37,561 nucleotides of DNA from SAR86 cluster bacterium (GTDB lineage: Bacteria > Pseudomonadota > Gammaproteobacteria > Pseudomonadales > Pseudohongiellaceae), in assembly GCA_002401885.1 (NCBI GenBank), contig NVUL01000010.1:15205-52765 (forward strand), read 5' to 3'. Position 1 is the stretch's first letter. Each line of letters opens with the position of its first letter. The position numbers and the translations under genes were made by a program. Below are positions 8,378-16,169 of this stretch, in pieces. The notes under the pieces are model-generated. The model did no database searches. It worked only from the letters and a program-made list of their open reading frames with translations, and had not been told where the DNA came from.

Positions 8378-9242
8378 TTCTAGATTTCAAATGAATCGGG
8401 CCGAAGGATTCCGATTGTACTATTTCGATCATGGAGTCTTTGATCAGCTCCATTATTGCCAGAAATGTCACGACCACCCCTAGCCTGCCTTCTTCGCGTA
8501 TCAACAACGATACTAACGGCACAAACTTCTGATTTGATATGCGGACTAATATTTCAGACATTTTCTCGCGCGTCGAAAGCGTCTCCATTTGCACATGATG
8601 GCTGCCGAAATTGTCCACGCGCTTGAGAACGCTAGAGAGCGCAATTAACACTTCCTTTAGATCCACGGTTGGATCAGCGGATATTCGCTCGATCTCGGGC
8701 AATGCGGCGCCGGCGCGATGGATGTCTCTATCCATGCGGGGTAGCTCATCGACATCATGAGCGGCCTGCTTGAAACGCTCATATTCTTGTAAACGACGGA
8801 TAAGCTCCATACGCGGATCACCTTCTTCCGCCTCTTCCTCTACCTGTCTCGGCAGCAATAACCTCGATTTTATTTCGGCAAGCATCGCCGCCATAACCAA
8901 ATACTCTGCCGCCAACTCGAACTGCCAAGATTCCATAAGGTCGACATAGTTCATGTATTGATCGGTAATGTCGGCGACATTGATATCGAGGATGTCGATG
9001 TTCTGTCGCTTGATGAGGTAAAGCAATAAATCCAGCGGGCCTTCGAAGGCTTCGAGAAATATTTCTAAGGCATCGGGCGGAATATAGAGATCTTTGGGGA
9101 CTTCTGTTATGGCCTCGCCAGCCACTATAGCGAAGGGCAGTTCCTGCTGCTCCGGAGCGTTGGGGTCATGCACTTCTGGGACTGCGGGAAGCCCCTGTAG
9201 CTCAGTGTTTTCCGGGTCTGCTTCGGTGCCGATAATGGTCAA
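8373..9242 (-). CDS. scpA: Segregation and condensation protein A
   Basis: ScpA is the kleisin subunit that bridges SMC heads together with ScpB. The conserved N-terminal segment LEAFEGPLDLLLYLIKRQNIDILDI begins near residue 65, followed by QYMNYVDLMESWQFELAAEYLVMAAMLAEIKSRLLLPR; the C-terminal winged-helix region ends FVPLVSLLIREEGRLGVVVTFLAIMELIK. The long acidic N-terminus makes the start uncertain. The TTG at 9242 gives 289 residues but has no strong ribosome binding site, and many relatives begin close to the LEAFEGPLD motif. The TAG stop lies in the right inverted repeat of the 242-bp element, so the last residue or two may differ from the ancestral protein. Confidence 0.93.
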   Translation of the reverse strand: MTIIGTEADPENTELQGLPAVPEVHDPNAPEQQELPFAIVAGEAITEVPKDLYIPPDALEIFLEAFEGPLDLLLYLIKRQNIDILDINVADITDQYMNYVDLMESWQFELAAEYLVMAAMLAEIKSRLLLPRQVEEEAEEGDPRMELIRRLQEYERFKQAAHDVDELPRMDRDIHRAGAALPEIERISADPTVDLKEVLIALSSVLKRVDNFGSHHVQMETLSTREKMSEILVRISNQKFVPLVSLLIREEGRLGVVVTFLAIMELIKDSMIEIVQSESFGPIHLKSRS

Positions 9243-9336
9243 TCTGTTGGTCTACTTTGAGTTCTAATAATGAGTGGAATTTTACCTCATATAGGTGGCA
9301 ATTGCTCACCTCTAAGGCCTCTAGTTTCCAAATCAA

Positions 9337-10551
9337 TTACCACTTCCCCAGACCCATTGCCTCACGAACATCCTGCAGCGTTGCCTTCGCCGCCTCTCTC
9401 GCCGTCTCACAACCCTCGGCAATGATAGACCTCACTATATCTGGGTCCTTTTCGTATTGAGCTGCCTCCTTTTGGATCGGCTCCAGCTCCTTGATAATCG
9501 CATCGCTGACTGGCTTCTTGCATTCAAGACAGCCTATCCCTGCGCTGGTGCAGCCCTCAACAACCCACTCCTTTGTCTCTTGAGTCGAATAGGTTTGATG
9601 CAATTGCCATACAGGGCATTTCTCCGGGTCTCCTGGATCTTTCAGGCGAACACGGGCTGGGTCAGTCGGCATCCTAGATATCTTCTTCTCTACCTGATCC
9701 AACGGCTCCCGCAGAGTAATGGTGTTGTCATAGGACTTAGACATCTTCTGCCCATCGAGACCCGGCATCTTCGCGGACTTCGTAAGCAACGCTTGCGGTT
9801 CGGCCAATATCATCTTGCCACCGCCCTCGAGATAGCCAAATAGTCGCTCCGAGTCGCCGATAGAAATGTTCTGCTGCTCCTTGAGCAGAGCTTTCGCCTT
9901 TTCGAGCGCCTCATGATCTCCCTGCTCCTGATACGCAGTGCGCAGATTGCTATATTGCTTCGCCGCTTTCTTCCCCATCTTCTTGATTGCAGCCATAGCA
10001 TTCTCTTCAAAACCAGGCTCACGCCCATAGATATGATTGAATCTTCTGGCAGTTTCGCGAGTGAGTTCGACATGAGCAACCTGGTCGGCACCCACAGGCA
10101 CGTAGCCTGCGCGGTAAATCAGAATATCGGCGGCCTGTAACAAGGGGTAACCGAGAAAACCGTAGGTAGCCAAATCTTTCTCTTGCAGTTTATCCTGCTG
10201 GTCTTTGTAGCTCGGGACACGCTCTAACCAGCCAAGGGGTGTGATCATCGAGAGCAACAGATGCAATTCCGCATGTTCGGGCACACGGGATTGAACGAAG
10301 AGAGCCGCAGATCCAGGGTTCACCCCCACAGCCAACCAGTCAATTACCATATCGATGACATGCTGCTGGAGTGACATCGAATCATCGTAATGTGTCGTCA
10401 GCGCATGCCAGTCAGCGACGAAGAAGAAGCACTCAAACTCATGCTGCAACTTTACCCAGTTATTGAGCACGCCGTGCATATGACCAAGATGCAGGCGCCC
10501 CGTGGGTCGCATACCTGATAATACTCGCTGCTGTGAATCCACCTTGGACAA
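9337..10551 (-). CDS. trpS: Tryptophanyl-tRNA synthetase
   Basis: TrpS charges tRNA-Trp with tryptophan. It is a class I synthetase of 404 residues. The HIGH-type motif is HLGHMHG, KMSKS is present as GLDGQKMSKSYDN, and the tryptophan-pocket region GYPLLQAADILIY is intact. It is longer than E. coli TrpS (334 residues) owing to an insertion at about residues 170-240 (segments YGREPGFEENAMAAIKKMG and EQQNISIGDSERLFGYLEG), as in Pseudomonas-type TrpS. The start is TTG at 10551, supported by GAGAGGAG about 7 nt upstream. A promoter is likely in the gap after yciO, so trpS need not depend on read-through. The 94 bp between trpS and scpA show no feature. Confidence 0.96.
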   Translation of the reverse strand: MSKVDSQQRVLSGMRPTGRLHLGHMHGVLNNWVKLQHEFECFFFVADWHALTTHYDDSMSLQQHVIDMVIDWLAVGVNPGSAALFVQSRVPEHAELHLLLSMITPLGWLERVPSYKDQQDKLQEKDLATYGFLGYPLLQAADILIYRAGYVPVGADQVAHVELTRETARRFNHIYGREPGFEENAMAAIKKMGKKAAKQYSNLRTAYQEQGDHEALEKAKALLKEQQNISIGDSERLFGYLEGGGKMILAEPQALLTKSAKMPGLDGQKMSKSYDNTITLREPLDQVEKKISRMPTDPARVRLKDPGDPEKCPVWQLHQTYSTQETKEWVVEGCTSAGIGCLECKKPVSDAIIKELEPIQKEAAQYEKDPDIVRSIIAEGCETAREAAKATLQDVREAMGLGKW

Positions 10552-10595
10552 TTCGCTCTCCTCTCATTTATAAACTGGTCGTGCTTTAGCTGGGG

Positions 10596-10601
10596 ATTAT
10601 A
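10596..10601 (-). promoter_or_regulatory. Probable -10 box upstream of trpS
   Basis: On the minus strand this reads TATAAT, followed by a CCCC-rich discriminator. The surrounding 15 bases GCTGGGGATTATAAC (10589-10603, plus strand) recur exactly upstream of ccmA at 24193-24207. The -35 region is weak. Confidence 0.5.
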
Positions 10602-10617
10602 ACCTGCAATGTGATGG

Positions 10618-11238
10618 CTATCGAAAAGGTTCTGAGTCGCCTTTTCCTTCGCGAATAACCTCGGGGACGCCATCTACCAGATCGACCATAGTGGTAGGTT
10701 CGACTCCACAGACGCCGCCATCTACGATTAAGTCTACAAGCTTCCCAATCTTCGACCTCATATCATAGGGATCTATTAGGCGCTCGTCCTCATCCGGGAG
10801 GATCAGGCTCGTGCTCATGATTGGCTCTCCCATTTTTTCTAGAATGGCCTGAGCGATCGCATTATCCGGCACCCGCAAACCGATGGTTTTCTTTTTAGGG
10901 TGCAGCAGTCTTCTTGGAACCTCTGGTGTTGCCTTGAGGATAAAGGTATAGGGCCCGGGCGTGTAGGCCTTCAATATTCTATAGGCACTATTATGTACCT
11001 GCGCATAGCTGGCCAAGGACGACAGGTCCTTACAAACAAGGGTGAAATTGTGCTTAGCCCCAAGCTGTCGAATACGTCGAATGCGATCCAAGGCGCCCTT
11101 GTCGCCTATATGGCAGCCGAGTGCATAGGTTGAATCTGTAGGGTAGACAATGACGCCACCAGCAAGCAGAACGTTCGCAATCTGCTTGATATTTCGATCT
11201 TCCGGGTGGGAAGGATGTACCTGCAAGAAATCGCTCAT
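10618..11238 (-). CDS. yciO: YciO: Sua5/YrdC-fold, threonylcarbamoyl-AMP synthase-like protein
   Basis: The protein is 206 residues, the length of E. coli YciO. The YrdC-fold motifs are clear: GGVIVYPTDSTYALGCHIGDK, RIRQLGAKHNFTLVC, PGPYTFILKAT, KKKTIGLRVPDN and EPIMSTSL. Members with the KR.SKR.T nucleotide-binding tetrad make threonylcarbamoyl-adenylate for t6A tRNA modification; the role of the YciO branch is less settled. TsaC is the alternative, but the HP(S/D)xPxxR start and the place next to trpS favour YciO. It is divergent from yciB, with 135 bp between them. Confidence 0.88.
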   Translation of the reverse strand: MSDFLQVHPSHPEDRNIKQIANVLLAGGVIVYPTDSTYALGCHIGDKGALDRIRRIRQLGAKHNFTLVCKDLSSLASYAQVHNSAYRILKAYTPGPYTFILKATPEVPRRLLHPKKKTIGLRVPDNAIAQAILEKMGEPIMSTSLILPDEDERLIDPYDMRSKIGKLVDLIVDGGVCGVEPTTMVDLVDGVPEVIREGKGDSEPFR

Positions 11239-11373
11239 GTACCCACTTGCCCAATAGCCAAAACGGTCCAGTTCTGCAAAAAACAGCGATTCTATTACAT
11301 TGACCTACAAAAGCAGACACCTTTCTGCAAATCGATTACCATGGCGCGATTGGTTTTTTAGAGATTTTTGTGA

Positions 11374-11979
11374 ATGAAACAACTTATTGACTACATCCCC
11401 CTACTAGTATTTTTCAGCGTATGGGCAATGGATGAACGCGCGATCAGTATTGCCGGCTATGATCACAGTATCGGGGGCGTATTCAGTGCCGCCGAATTTT
11501 TGCTCGCTGCCTCCTTATTGGTATATGGCTCGTTGTTCGTCTACCAGAAAAGATTAGACAAATTCCAATGGATAACCCTGGTTGCTGTGGTCCTCTTCTG
11601 TATTCCAACAATCATTTTTAGAAACACAGACTTCCTAAAATGGAAAGCGCCCATCGTAAACTGGATCTTCGCCACGATATTTATAGCCTCTCGATTCTTC
11701 GGCGACAAACCAGCCATAGAACATATGATGGGTCATGCGATCAGCGCGCCCAAAGAAGTTTGGTACAAGCTGAATACTATGTGGATATTCTATTTCATCG
11801 TACTCGGCGCGATCAACTTGGCTGTTGCGTTTACTCTAAGCGAAGACCTCTGGATAAAATTTAAAGTGTTCGGTAATTTAATACTCACCTTCGGTTTCGT
11901 CTTCGCGCAGATGCCAATTCTAGCAAAATATATCGAAGTGGAAGATGAAGACGAAGCAGCCAAAGAAAAATCGGCTTAG
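11374..11979 (+). CDS. yciB: Inner membrane protein YciB (IspZ / septation protein A family)
   Basis: This is a 201-residue integral membrane protein of the intracellular septation A family. Hydrophobic segments occur near residues 5-20, 33-52, 60-76, 85-100, 130-150 and 155-178. Family wording includes the start MKQLIDYIPLLVFF, FLKWKAPIVNWIFA and FGNLILTFGFVFAQMPIL. The family is linked to cell envelope and division functions; the exact activity is unknown. The C-terminus is acidic (EVEDEDEAAKEKSA). It is followed 9 bp later by yciI, the order seen in related genomes. Confidence 0.93.
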   Translation: MKQLIDYIPLLVFFSVWAMDERAISIAGYDHSIGGVFSAAEFLLAASLLVYGSLFVYQKRLDKFQWITLVAVVLFCIPTIIFRNTDFLKWKAPIVNWIFATIFIASRFFGDKPAIEHMMGHAISAPKEVWYKLNTMWIFYFIVLGAINLAVAFTLSEDLWIKFKVFGNLILTFGFVFAQMPILAKYIEVEDEDEAAKEKSA

Positions 11980-11988
11980 GAAGGAAAT

Positions 11989-12285
11989 ATGCACTACGCA
12001 ATCATGAGTGAAGACGTTTCCGAGAGCCTTGAAAAAAGAAGGGCGGCACGTCCTGCGCATCTTGACCGATTGAACAATCTCGCATCACAAGATCGGTTAT
12101 TAGTAGCTGGGCCGCACCCGGCAATAGATTCATCCGAGCCCGGGCAGGCTGGATTTAGCGGCAGCCTCGTCATTGCAGAGTTTGACGATCTAGAACAAGC
12201 CCAAGCTTGGGCCGATGCAGACCCCTACGTGGCAGCGGGCGTCTATCAACGCGTCGTTGTTAAGCCGTTTAAACGCGTTCTTTAA
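11989..12285 (+). CDS. yciI: YciI family protein
   Basis: This is a small ferredoxin-like alpha/beta protein of 98 residues. The start [17 protein letters not shown], the His in RPAHLDRL and the Asp in [12 protein letters not shown] correspond to the conserved His-Asp pair of YciI proteins. A catalytic role is suspected for the family but not established. The ATG is preceded by a strong AAGGAA ribosome binding site. It is probably co-transcribed with yciB. The 49 bp to the convergent cyclophilin gene show no clear terminator. Confidence 0.92.
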   Translation: MHYAIMSEDVSESLEKRRAARPAHLDRLNNLASQDRLLVAGPHPAIDSSEPGQAGFSGSLVIAEFDDLEQAQAWADADPYVAAGVYQRVVVKPFKRVL

Positions 12286-12334
12286 GCGCGCTCAATCCTT
12301 TCATCCTAAAATACTTAGATCGCTTTACGACAAG

Positions 12335-12949
12335 CTATTGCGCAGGCCTCAGGTCTGGAAACCCGCTATCCAGTATTGCATTCCATTCGTCCAAGAGCTC
12401 TCGCCTACGTTCGAATAATGAACTGGTATTGCCCTCAATCACGATGCTGTTGATCTTATCGCGACGCCTTAGCTGGTTAACAACCGGCATTCCACTTAAC
12501 ACTTTGCCGAAGACAGAATGCTTTCCATTCAGATGAGGTGTCGCTAAGTGTGTGAGGAAAAATTGACTGCCGTCAGTTCCTGGCCCAGAGTTGGCCATTG
12601 AAATAATGCCAGGCTGGTTATGATGCAGCACGACTTCTCCAGAAAATTTATAACCAGCATCGCCAGTGCCATTGCCCAGGGGGTCGCCACCTTGCACCAT
12701 AAAATTCCTTTCCATGCGATGAAACGTCAAGCCATCGTAGAAACCGCGCATCGCCAGATTCGCAAAGTTAGCAACCGTTGTTGGCGCCGCCCTCTCGTTT
12801 AACTGCACTACGATCTCACCTTTAGAGGTATCTATAATCGCTCGCAGGGGTTGTGCAACTGCGCCGATGCTTATAACTGAAAGCATGAGAACCAGCATCA
12901 AATTGAGAGTCTGTCTAAAGCCTCTTGCATAGGAAGTATTTCGCATCAT
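12335..12949 (-). CDS. Exported cyclophilin-type peptidyl-prolyl isomerase
   Basis: This enzyme catalyses cis-trans isomerisation of prolyl bonds. The protein is 204 residues with an N-terminal signal sequence (hydrophobic residues 13-32, likely cut after AVA), so it should act in the periplasm. The cyclophilin core shows FHRMERNFMVQGGDPLGNGTG, SMANSGPGTDGSQFFLT and HLNGKHSVFGKV, which include the catalytic Arg and the Phe/Gln residues. The usual Trp before LNGKH is His here, as in many bacterial cyclophilins. About 30 C-terminal residues after the core have no recognised domain. It corresponds to PpiA-like proteins, but orthology is not certain. xthA lies 63 bp upstream in the same direction. 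Confidence 0.9.
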   Translation of the reverse strand: MMRNTSYARGFRQTLNLMLVLMLSVISIGAVAQPLRAIIDTSKGEIVVQLNERAAPTTVANFANLAMRGFYDGLTFHRMERNFMVQGGDPLGNGTGDAGYKFSGEVVLHHNQPGIISMANSGPGTDGSQFFLTHLATPHLNGKHSVFGKVLSGMPVVNQLRRRDKINSIVIEGNTSSLFERRRELLDEWNAILDSGFPDLRPAQ

Positions 12950-13012
12950 TTCTCTATCCGTTTGTCACTACATCTCAACATGGCAAGTAACCATCTCCTA
13001 ATTCTGATCAAT

Positions 13013-13780
13013 CTAATCGGTGTAATCAAGGATAACTGGCGCATGATCGGAGAAGTTCTGTGCTGTGTAGATTTCCGCCGACTTGACTTTCTTCGCGATG
13101 CCCTCAGTAACAACCTGATAATCGAGCCGCCACCCCACATTGTTGGCGCGCGCTTGGCCGCGGTTGGACCACCAAGAGTATTGATCAGCTTCCTCGTTCA
13201 CACGCCGGAAAGCATCTACGTAACCCACCTTATCGTAGAGAACATCTAACCACTCTCGCTCTTCCGGTAAAAATCCAGAGTTTTTCCTATTCGGTCGCCA
13301 ATTCTTTAAGTCTATTTCCTTGTGACAGATGTTCCAATCTGCACAAACAATAATTTCGCGCTTGCTCTTACTCAGCTTTTTCATGTGCTTCATAAAGTCA
13401 TCCATGAAACTGAATTTCCTAGCCTGCCGCTCATCCCCACTCGATCCAGACGGCAAGTAGAGTGAAGCTATGCTCATCCCATCGTAGTCTGCTTGAATAT
13501 AGCGTCCCTCAGTATCAGCCAACTCAAATCCTAAGCCCTTTTTTACCTTCTTCGGCTTTTCGCGCGAATACAATGCCGTGCCCGAATACCCCTTCTTCAC
13601 GGCATCGAAATAGTGACAGTGGTAGCCTTCGGGGTGAAACACGGGATCGCTCAGTTGATCCACTTGCGCCTTAGTTTCCTGCAGGCAAACTACATCAACA
13701 TCTGCTTCCGGCAGCCAATCGAAGAACCCCTTTCGCGCAGCAGCGCGAATGCCGTTGCAGTTAAATGTCATTATGCGCAT
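13013..13780 (-). CDS. xthA: Exodeoxyribonuclease III
   Basis: XthA is an AP endonuclease and 3'-5' exonuclease in base excision repair. The catalytic motifs of the exo III family are present: FNCNGIRAA, CLQETKAQ (metal-binding Glu), ADWNICH (Asp and Asn), GWRLDYQVV and the final NFSDHAPVILD (His). I chose the ATG at 13780 (MRIMTFNCNG, 255 residues), which has AAGGAA 6 nt upstream, over a TTG two codons earlier. The C-terminal half (DYQVVTEGIAKKVKSAEIY) is typical of the Pseudomonas-type enzyme. Confidence 0.95.
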   Translation of the reverse strand: MRIMTFNCNGIRAAARKGFFDWLPEADVDVVCLQETKAQVDQLSDPVFHPEGYHCHYFDAVKKGYSGTALYSREKPKKVKKGLGFELADTEGRYIQADYDGMSIASLYLPSGSSGDERQARKFSFMDDFMKHMKKLSKSKREIIVCADWNICHKEIDLKNWRPNRKNSGFLPEEREWLDVLYDKVGYVDAFRRVNEEADQYSWWSNRGQARANNVGWRLDYQVVTEGIAKKVKSAEIYTAQNFSDHAPVILDYTD

Positions 13781-13935
13781 GAACAATTCCTTTTCTATTC
13801 CTCATCCGATACGGATGCGGGTCAAGTGTAAGGGATGCCGCACTCAGTCGCTATTCCCATTAGGCGATGTGGCAACACCACCACAATCTCCGGCTTGCCC
13901 AAAGTACTGAGGGTAGTGTTACCTATAGTTACGTA

Positions 13936-13951
13936 TGTGATTTCCATCACA
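13936..13951. promoter_or_regulatory. CRP/Vfr-type binding palindrome
   Basis: TGTGATTTCCATCACA is a perfect TGTGA-N6-TCACA palindrome, the core of the CRP consensus. It lies 156 bp before the xthA start and about 190 bp before the probable start of the small-ORF transcript, so its target gene is unclear. Confidence 0.55.
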
Positions 13952-14124
13952 TTTCAACTAGTTAGGAGATTTATGTAGCTGAAGCAGCATAAGAGTTGAC
14001 TGGTTTACTCAGATTATTTGAAGAATATTCAGTCTAAGTAGCTGAAATACATAGCGTTAATAATATTTGTTACTTCACGTTACGCTTCAGTGCAAATTAT
14101 GCTAAAAACCTCACTAATGTTACC

Positions 14125-14130
14125 TATAAT
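14125..14130 (+). promoter_or_regulatory. Probable -10 box for the small-ORF cassette
   Basis: A perfect TATAAT lies 87 nt before the 37-residue ORF. The -35 region is weak, suggesting an activator. A second possible -10 (TACTAT) lies at 14143-14148. Confidence 0.45.
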
Positions 14131-14216
14131 CTCATAATGTGTTACTATGTGCCCCGTAGTTGAGAGAGAGAAGAACAAATCAACTTAAACCCAACCATCA
14201 AACCAAGGAGAAAGTA

Positions 14217-14330
14217 ATGAGCAAGGCACTCAACCGAGTACGGCCCGTTATCGAAGCGACAGTTATCAGTGTTCTACTGGTAGTAGCTGCAGTAGCAGTT
14301 CCAGCCGCAATCGTATACGCATCCGTCTAA
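14217..14330 (+). CDS. Small hydrophobic membrane peptide, 37 residues
   Basis: I do not recognise this product. It encodes MSKALNRVRP, then a hydrophobic stretch (residues 11-36, mostly Val, Ala, Ile and Leu) ending YASV, which looks like a single membrane helix with a positively charged N-terminus on the cytoplasmic side. The case for a real gene is strong for its size: ribosome binding site AAGGAGAAAG ends 3 nt before the ATG, a TATAAT lies upstream, and a strong terminator follows within 60 bp. A second tiny ORF lies 22 bp downstream with its own ribosome binding site. A toxin, a regulator of a membrane complex, or a leader peptide are all possible; there is no evidence for any one. Confidence 0.65.
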   Translation: MSKALNRVRPVIEATVISVLLVVAAVAVPAAIVYASV

Positions 14331-14352
14331 GCCAATTCGAATAGGAGGCTTT

Positions 14353-14388
14353 ATGCAAAGCCCTTCAATTGATTTATGCACTGACTAG
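14353..14388 (+). CDS. Putative 11-residue peptide downstream of the membrane peptide
   Basis: ATG at 14353 preceded by TAGGAGGC, a near-perfect ribosome binding site 5 nt away; it reads MQSPSIDLCTD and stops at 14388, one base before the terminator hairpin. It is too short to assign a family. It could be a real micropeptide or a translated element controlling the transcript end. Confidence rests on the ribosome binding site and the exact fit before the terminator. Confidence 0.4.
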   Translation: MQSPSIDLCTD

Positions 14389-14427
14389 ACACCAGTTTAA
14401 ATAGAATATTTAGACTGGTGTTTTTTT
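14389..14427 (+). terminator. Rho-independent terminator of the small-ORF cassette
   Basis: The arms 14390-14401 and 14409-14420 pair over 12 bp with one G-U, loop of 7 nt, followed by seven T (14421-14427). There is no T-run on the other strand, so it serves the plus-strand transcript, not moaB. Confidence 0.9.
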
Positions 14428-14501
14428 ATGCGTCTCGGAAAAGACGATCCACAGAACAGCACCGCCCTGACAACAGCACAGCATTATCAAGTCGCGAATA
14501 T

Positions 14502-15005
14502 CTAAGTCTGCCTAAGTTTATCTGTAAAATTACAAGGCTTATGCGTACTGTCTAGCTGTTCCCTAATAATCTTATCCCAAGCCGTCGCACAAGCACCTGG
14601 CGAACCCGGCACACAGAACACTATCGCTCCATTAACCAATCCGGCGAAAGCACGAGATTGAATCGTAGAACTGCCTATCTCCTGATATGAGAGATGCCGA
14701 AACAATTCGCCGAACCCTTCTATGGGGGTATCTAATAGAGGTTCGATAGCGGTAACCGTATTGTCTCTCGCCGTAAAGCCGGTGCCACCTGTTAGCAGGA
14801 TCGCCTGCACGGTTGAGTCCACTATCAATGAAGAAACTTCCGCACGTAACTGACAAACATCATCTTTGACAATCGTCTTGCTGTGCAATTTGTGCCCAGC
14901 GCCCTGTAATCTCCCAACAAGTAGGACGCCGGACTTATCCGTTTCCGGTGTGCGCGTATCGGAAACTGTTACCACGGCAATATTCAACGGGATAAGGGAA
15001 GGCAT
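14502..15005 (-). CDS. moaB: Molybdenum cofactor biosynthesis protein B
   Basis: This is a MoaB/Mog-family protein of 167 residues with the molybdopterin-binding fold. Seen: VVTVSDTRTPETDKSG, LTGGTGFTARDNTVTAIEPL, FRHLSYQEIGSSTIQSRAFAG and VFCVPGSPGACATAWDKII. Family members bind molybdopterin; Mog/MoaB-type proteins adenylylate it, while E. coli MoaB itself appears inactive, so the exact step is uncertain. The gene lies 69 bp downstream of moaA and is probably the last gene of the minus-strand run. No terminator was seen on this strand before the cassette. Confidence 0.93.
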   Translation of the reverse strand: MPSLIPLNIAVVTVSDTRTPETDKSGVLLVGRLQGAGHKLHSKTIVKDDVCQLRAEVSSLIVDSTVQAILLTGGTGFTARDNTVTAIEPLLDTPIEGFGELFRHLSYQEIGSSTIQSRAFAGLVNGAIVFCVPGSPGACATAWDKIIREQLDSTHKPCNFTDKLRQT

Positions 15006-15074
15006 TTTGACTCTCTGTGTGTGTTATGAAATATTCTAAATGCGGTCGAAGTAAAGCAGGCAAGCGGGTCGGGT

Positions 15075-16082
15075 CTATCCGCCAGTCATGTTCATCAGAC
15101 GAACCGGCTGGGCGTGGTCTTTGTCGTAGAAGAAATGACGCTCTGGCTTTATCTGCATAGAATCGATTAGGGCCTGCTTTAAATCAACATCGTCATTCTC
15201 TGGATTACGCAAGATGGCTCGTAGATCCACAGAGTGCTCATTGCCGAGACAGAGCAACAATCGCCCCTCTACCGTTACTCGTACACGATTACAGTCTTCG
15301 CAAAAATTGTGCGTGACTGGCGATATAAAACCTATGCGACTTTTGTGTCCCGCAATTTTTGTGTAGCGGGAAGGTCCAGCTGTTTTTTCCGCGCTATCAA
15401 CGAGTTGATATTTCCCGGCAACCTTTTCTCTCACCCAGGCATTACTGCAGGTAGTATCTTCCCTGGCATGATCCGAGGCTTCGCCAAGCGGCATTTCCTC
15501 AATAAACGCGATATCGATATCACGCTCAACGGCATAGTCCGCTAAGTCTAGAATCTCATCCTCGTTGTAACCTTTCATAACTACAGAATTCAGTCGTATT
15601 CGTTCGAATCCCGCTGCATTTGCCGCATCGATTCCAGCTAAAACCTTATCGAGTTTTCCTACGCGCGAGATACGCTTGAAACGCTCAGCATCGAGACTGT
15701 CAAGACTGATATTTATTCTATTTACACCTGCAGCCTTTAGCGGGATCGCATATTTTTCCAACTGTGCACCGTTGGTAGTCAGGAGAAGTTCTTCGAGCCC
15801 GTCAAGCGCGCCCAATTTTTCGATTAGCGACATCACATCGCCTCGTACCATCGGCTCGCCGCCGGTTAGTCGAATCTTCTTAACGCCTAATTCGGTAAAC
15901 ACCTTCGCGACGCGATATAACTCTTCTAGAGACAGAATCTGATCGCGTGGTAGGAACGTCATATCTTCGGTCATGCAATAGACACAGCGAAAATCACAAC
16001 GATCGGTAACTGACAGGCGGATATAATCCACCCGTCTTCCGAATTTATCGATTAGCTCTGTTACTTGACTGTTATCTGGCAT
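15075..16082 (-). CDS. moaA: GTP 3',8-cyclase MoaA
   Basis: MoaA is the radical SAM enzyme that converts GTP to 3',8-cyclo-GTP, the first step of molybdenum cofactor synthesis. It has 335 residues. The SAM cluster motif CDFRCVYC gives Cys29, Cys33 and Cys36; LTGGEPMVR follows. The C-terminal cluster is formed by [20 protein letters not shown], and the protein ends in the functional Gly-Gly (NMTGG). All key residues are present. The other cofactor genes (moaC, moaD, moaE, mog) are not in the window. Confidence 0.97.
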   Translation of the reverse strand: MPDNSQVTELIDKFGRRVDYIRLSVTDRCDFRCVYCMTEDMTFLPRDQILSLEELYRVAKVFTELGVKKIRLTGGEPMVRGDVMSLIEKLGALDGLEELLLTTNGAQLEKYAIPLKAAGVNRINISLDSLDAERFKRISRVGKLDKVLAGIDAANAAGFERIRLNSVVMKGYNEDEILDLADYAVERDIDIAFIEEMPLGEASDHAREDTTCSNAWVREKVAGKYQLVDSAEKTAGPSRYTKIAGHKSRIGFISPVTHNFCEDCNRVRVTVEGRLLLCLGNEHSVDLRAILRNPENDDVDLKQALIDSMQIKPERHFFYDKDHAQPVRLMNMTGG

Positions 16083-16169
16083 ATGAATTTACCTTGATCG
16101 CAACTATACCGCAGATTCTGGCTCAAATGCACCGCCCTGCGCCCTGTTTCGCCTAGTTACCATTCTCAT

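Larger units (their letters stand above)
13918..14145. promoter_or_regulatory. Cluster of GTTAC repeats, two pairs at 10-bp spacing
   Basis: GTTAC occurs at 13918 and 13928, at 14069 and 14079, and at 14119 and 14141. The first two pairs are exact 10-bp tandem half-sites, the arrangement bound by OmpR-family response regulators. An 11-bp sequence TGTTACCTATA is present twice (13917-13927 and 14118-14128), the second forming the probable -10 of the small-ORF cassette. An AGGAG at 13964 followed by ATG-TAG at 13973-13978 is a start-stop pair of unknown meaning. Binding by any named regulator is inference. Nothing coding was seen in 13781-14216. Confidence 0.4.

Noticed and set aside
14217..16082. 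Small ORFs plus the radical SAM gene moaA as a peptide-modification (RiPP) cluster
   Set aside because: The radical SAM protein is a standard MoaA with both clusters and the C-terminal Gly-Gly, lies on the opposite strand beside moaB, and the peptide resembles a membrane helix, not a precursor.
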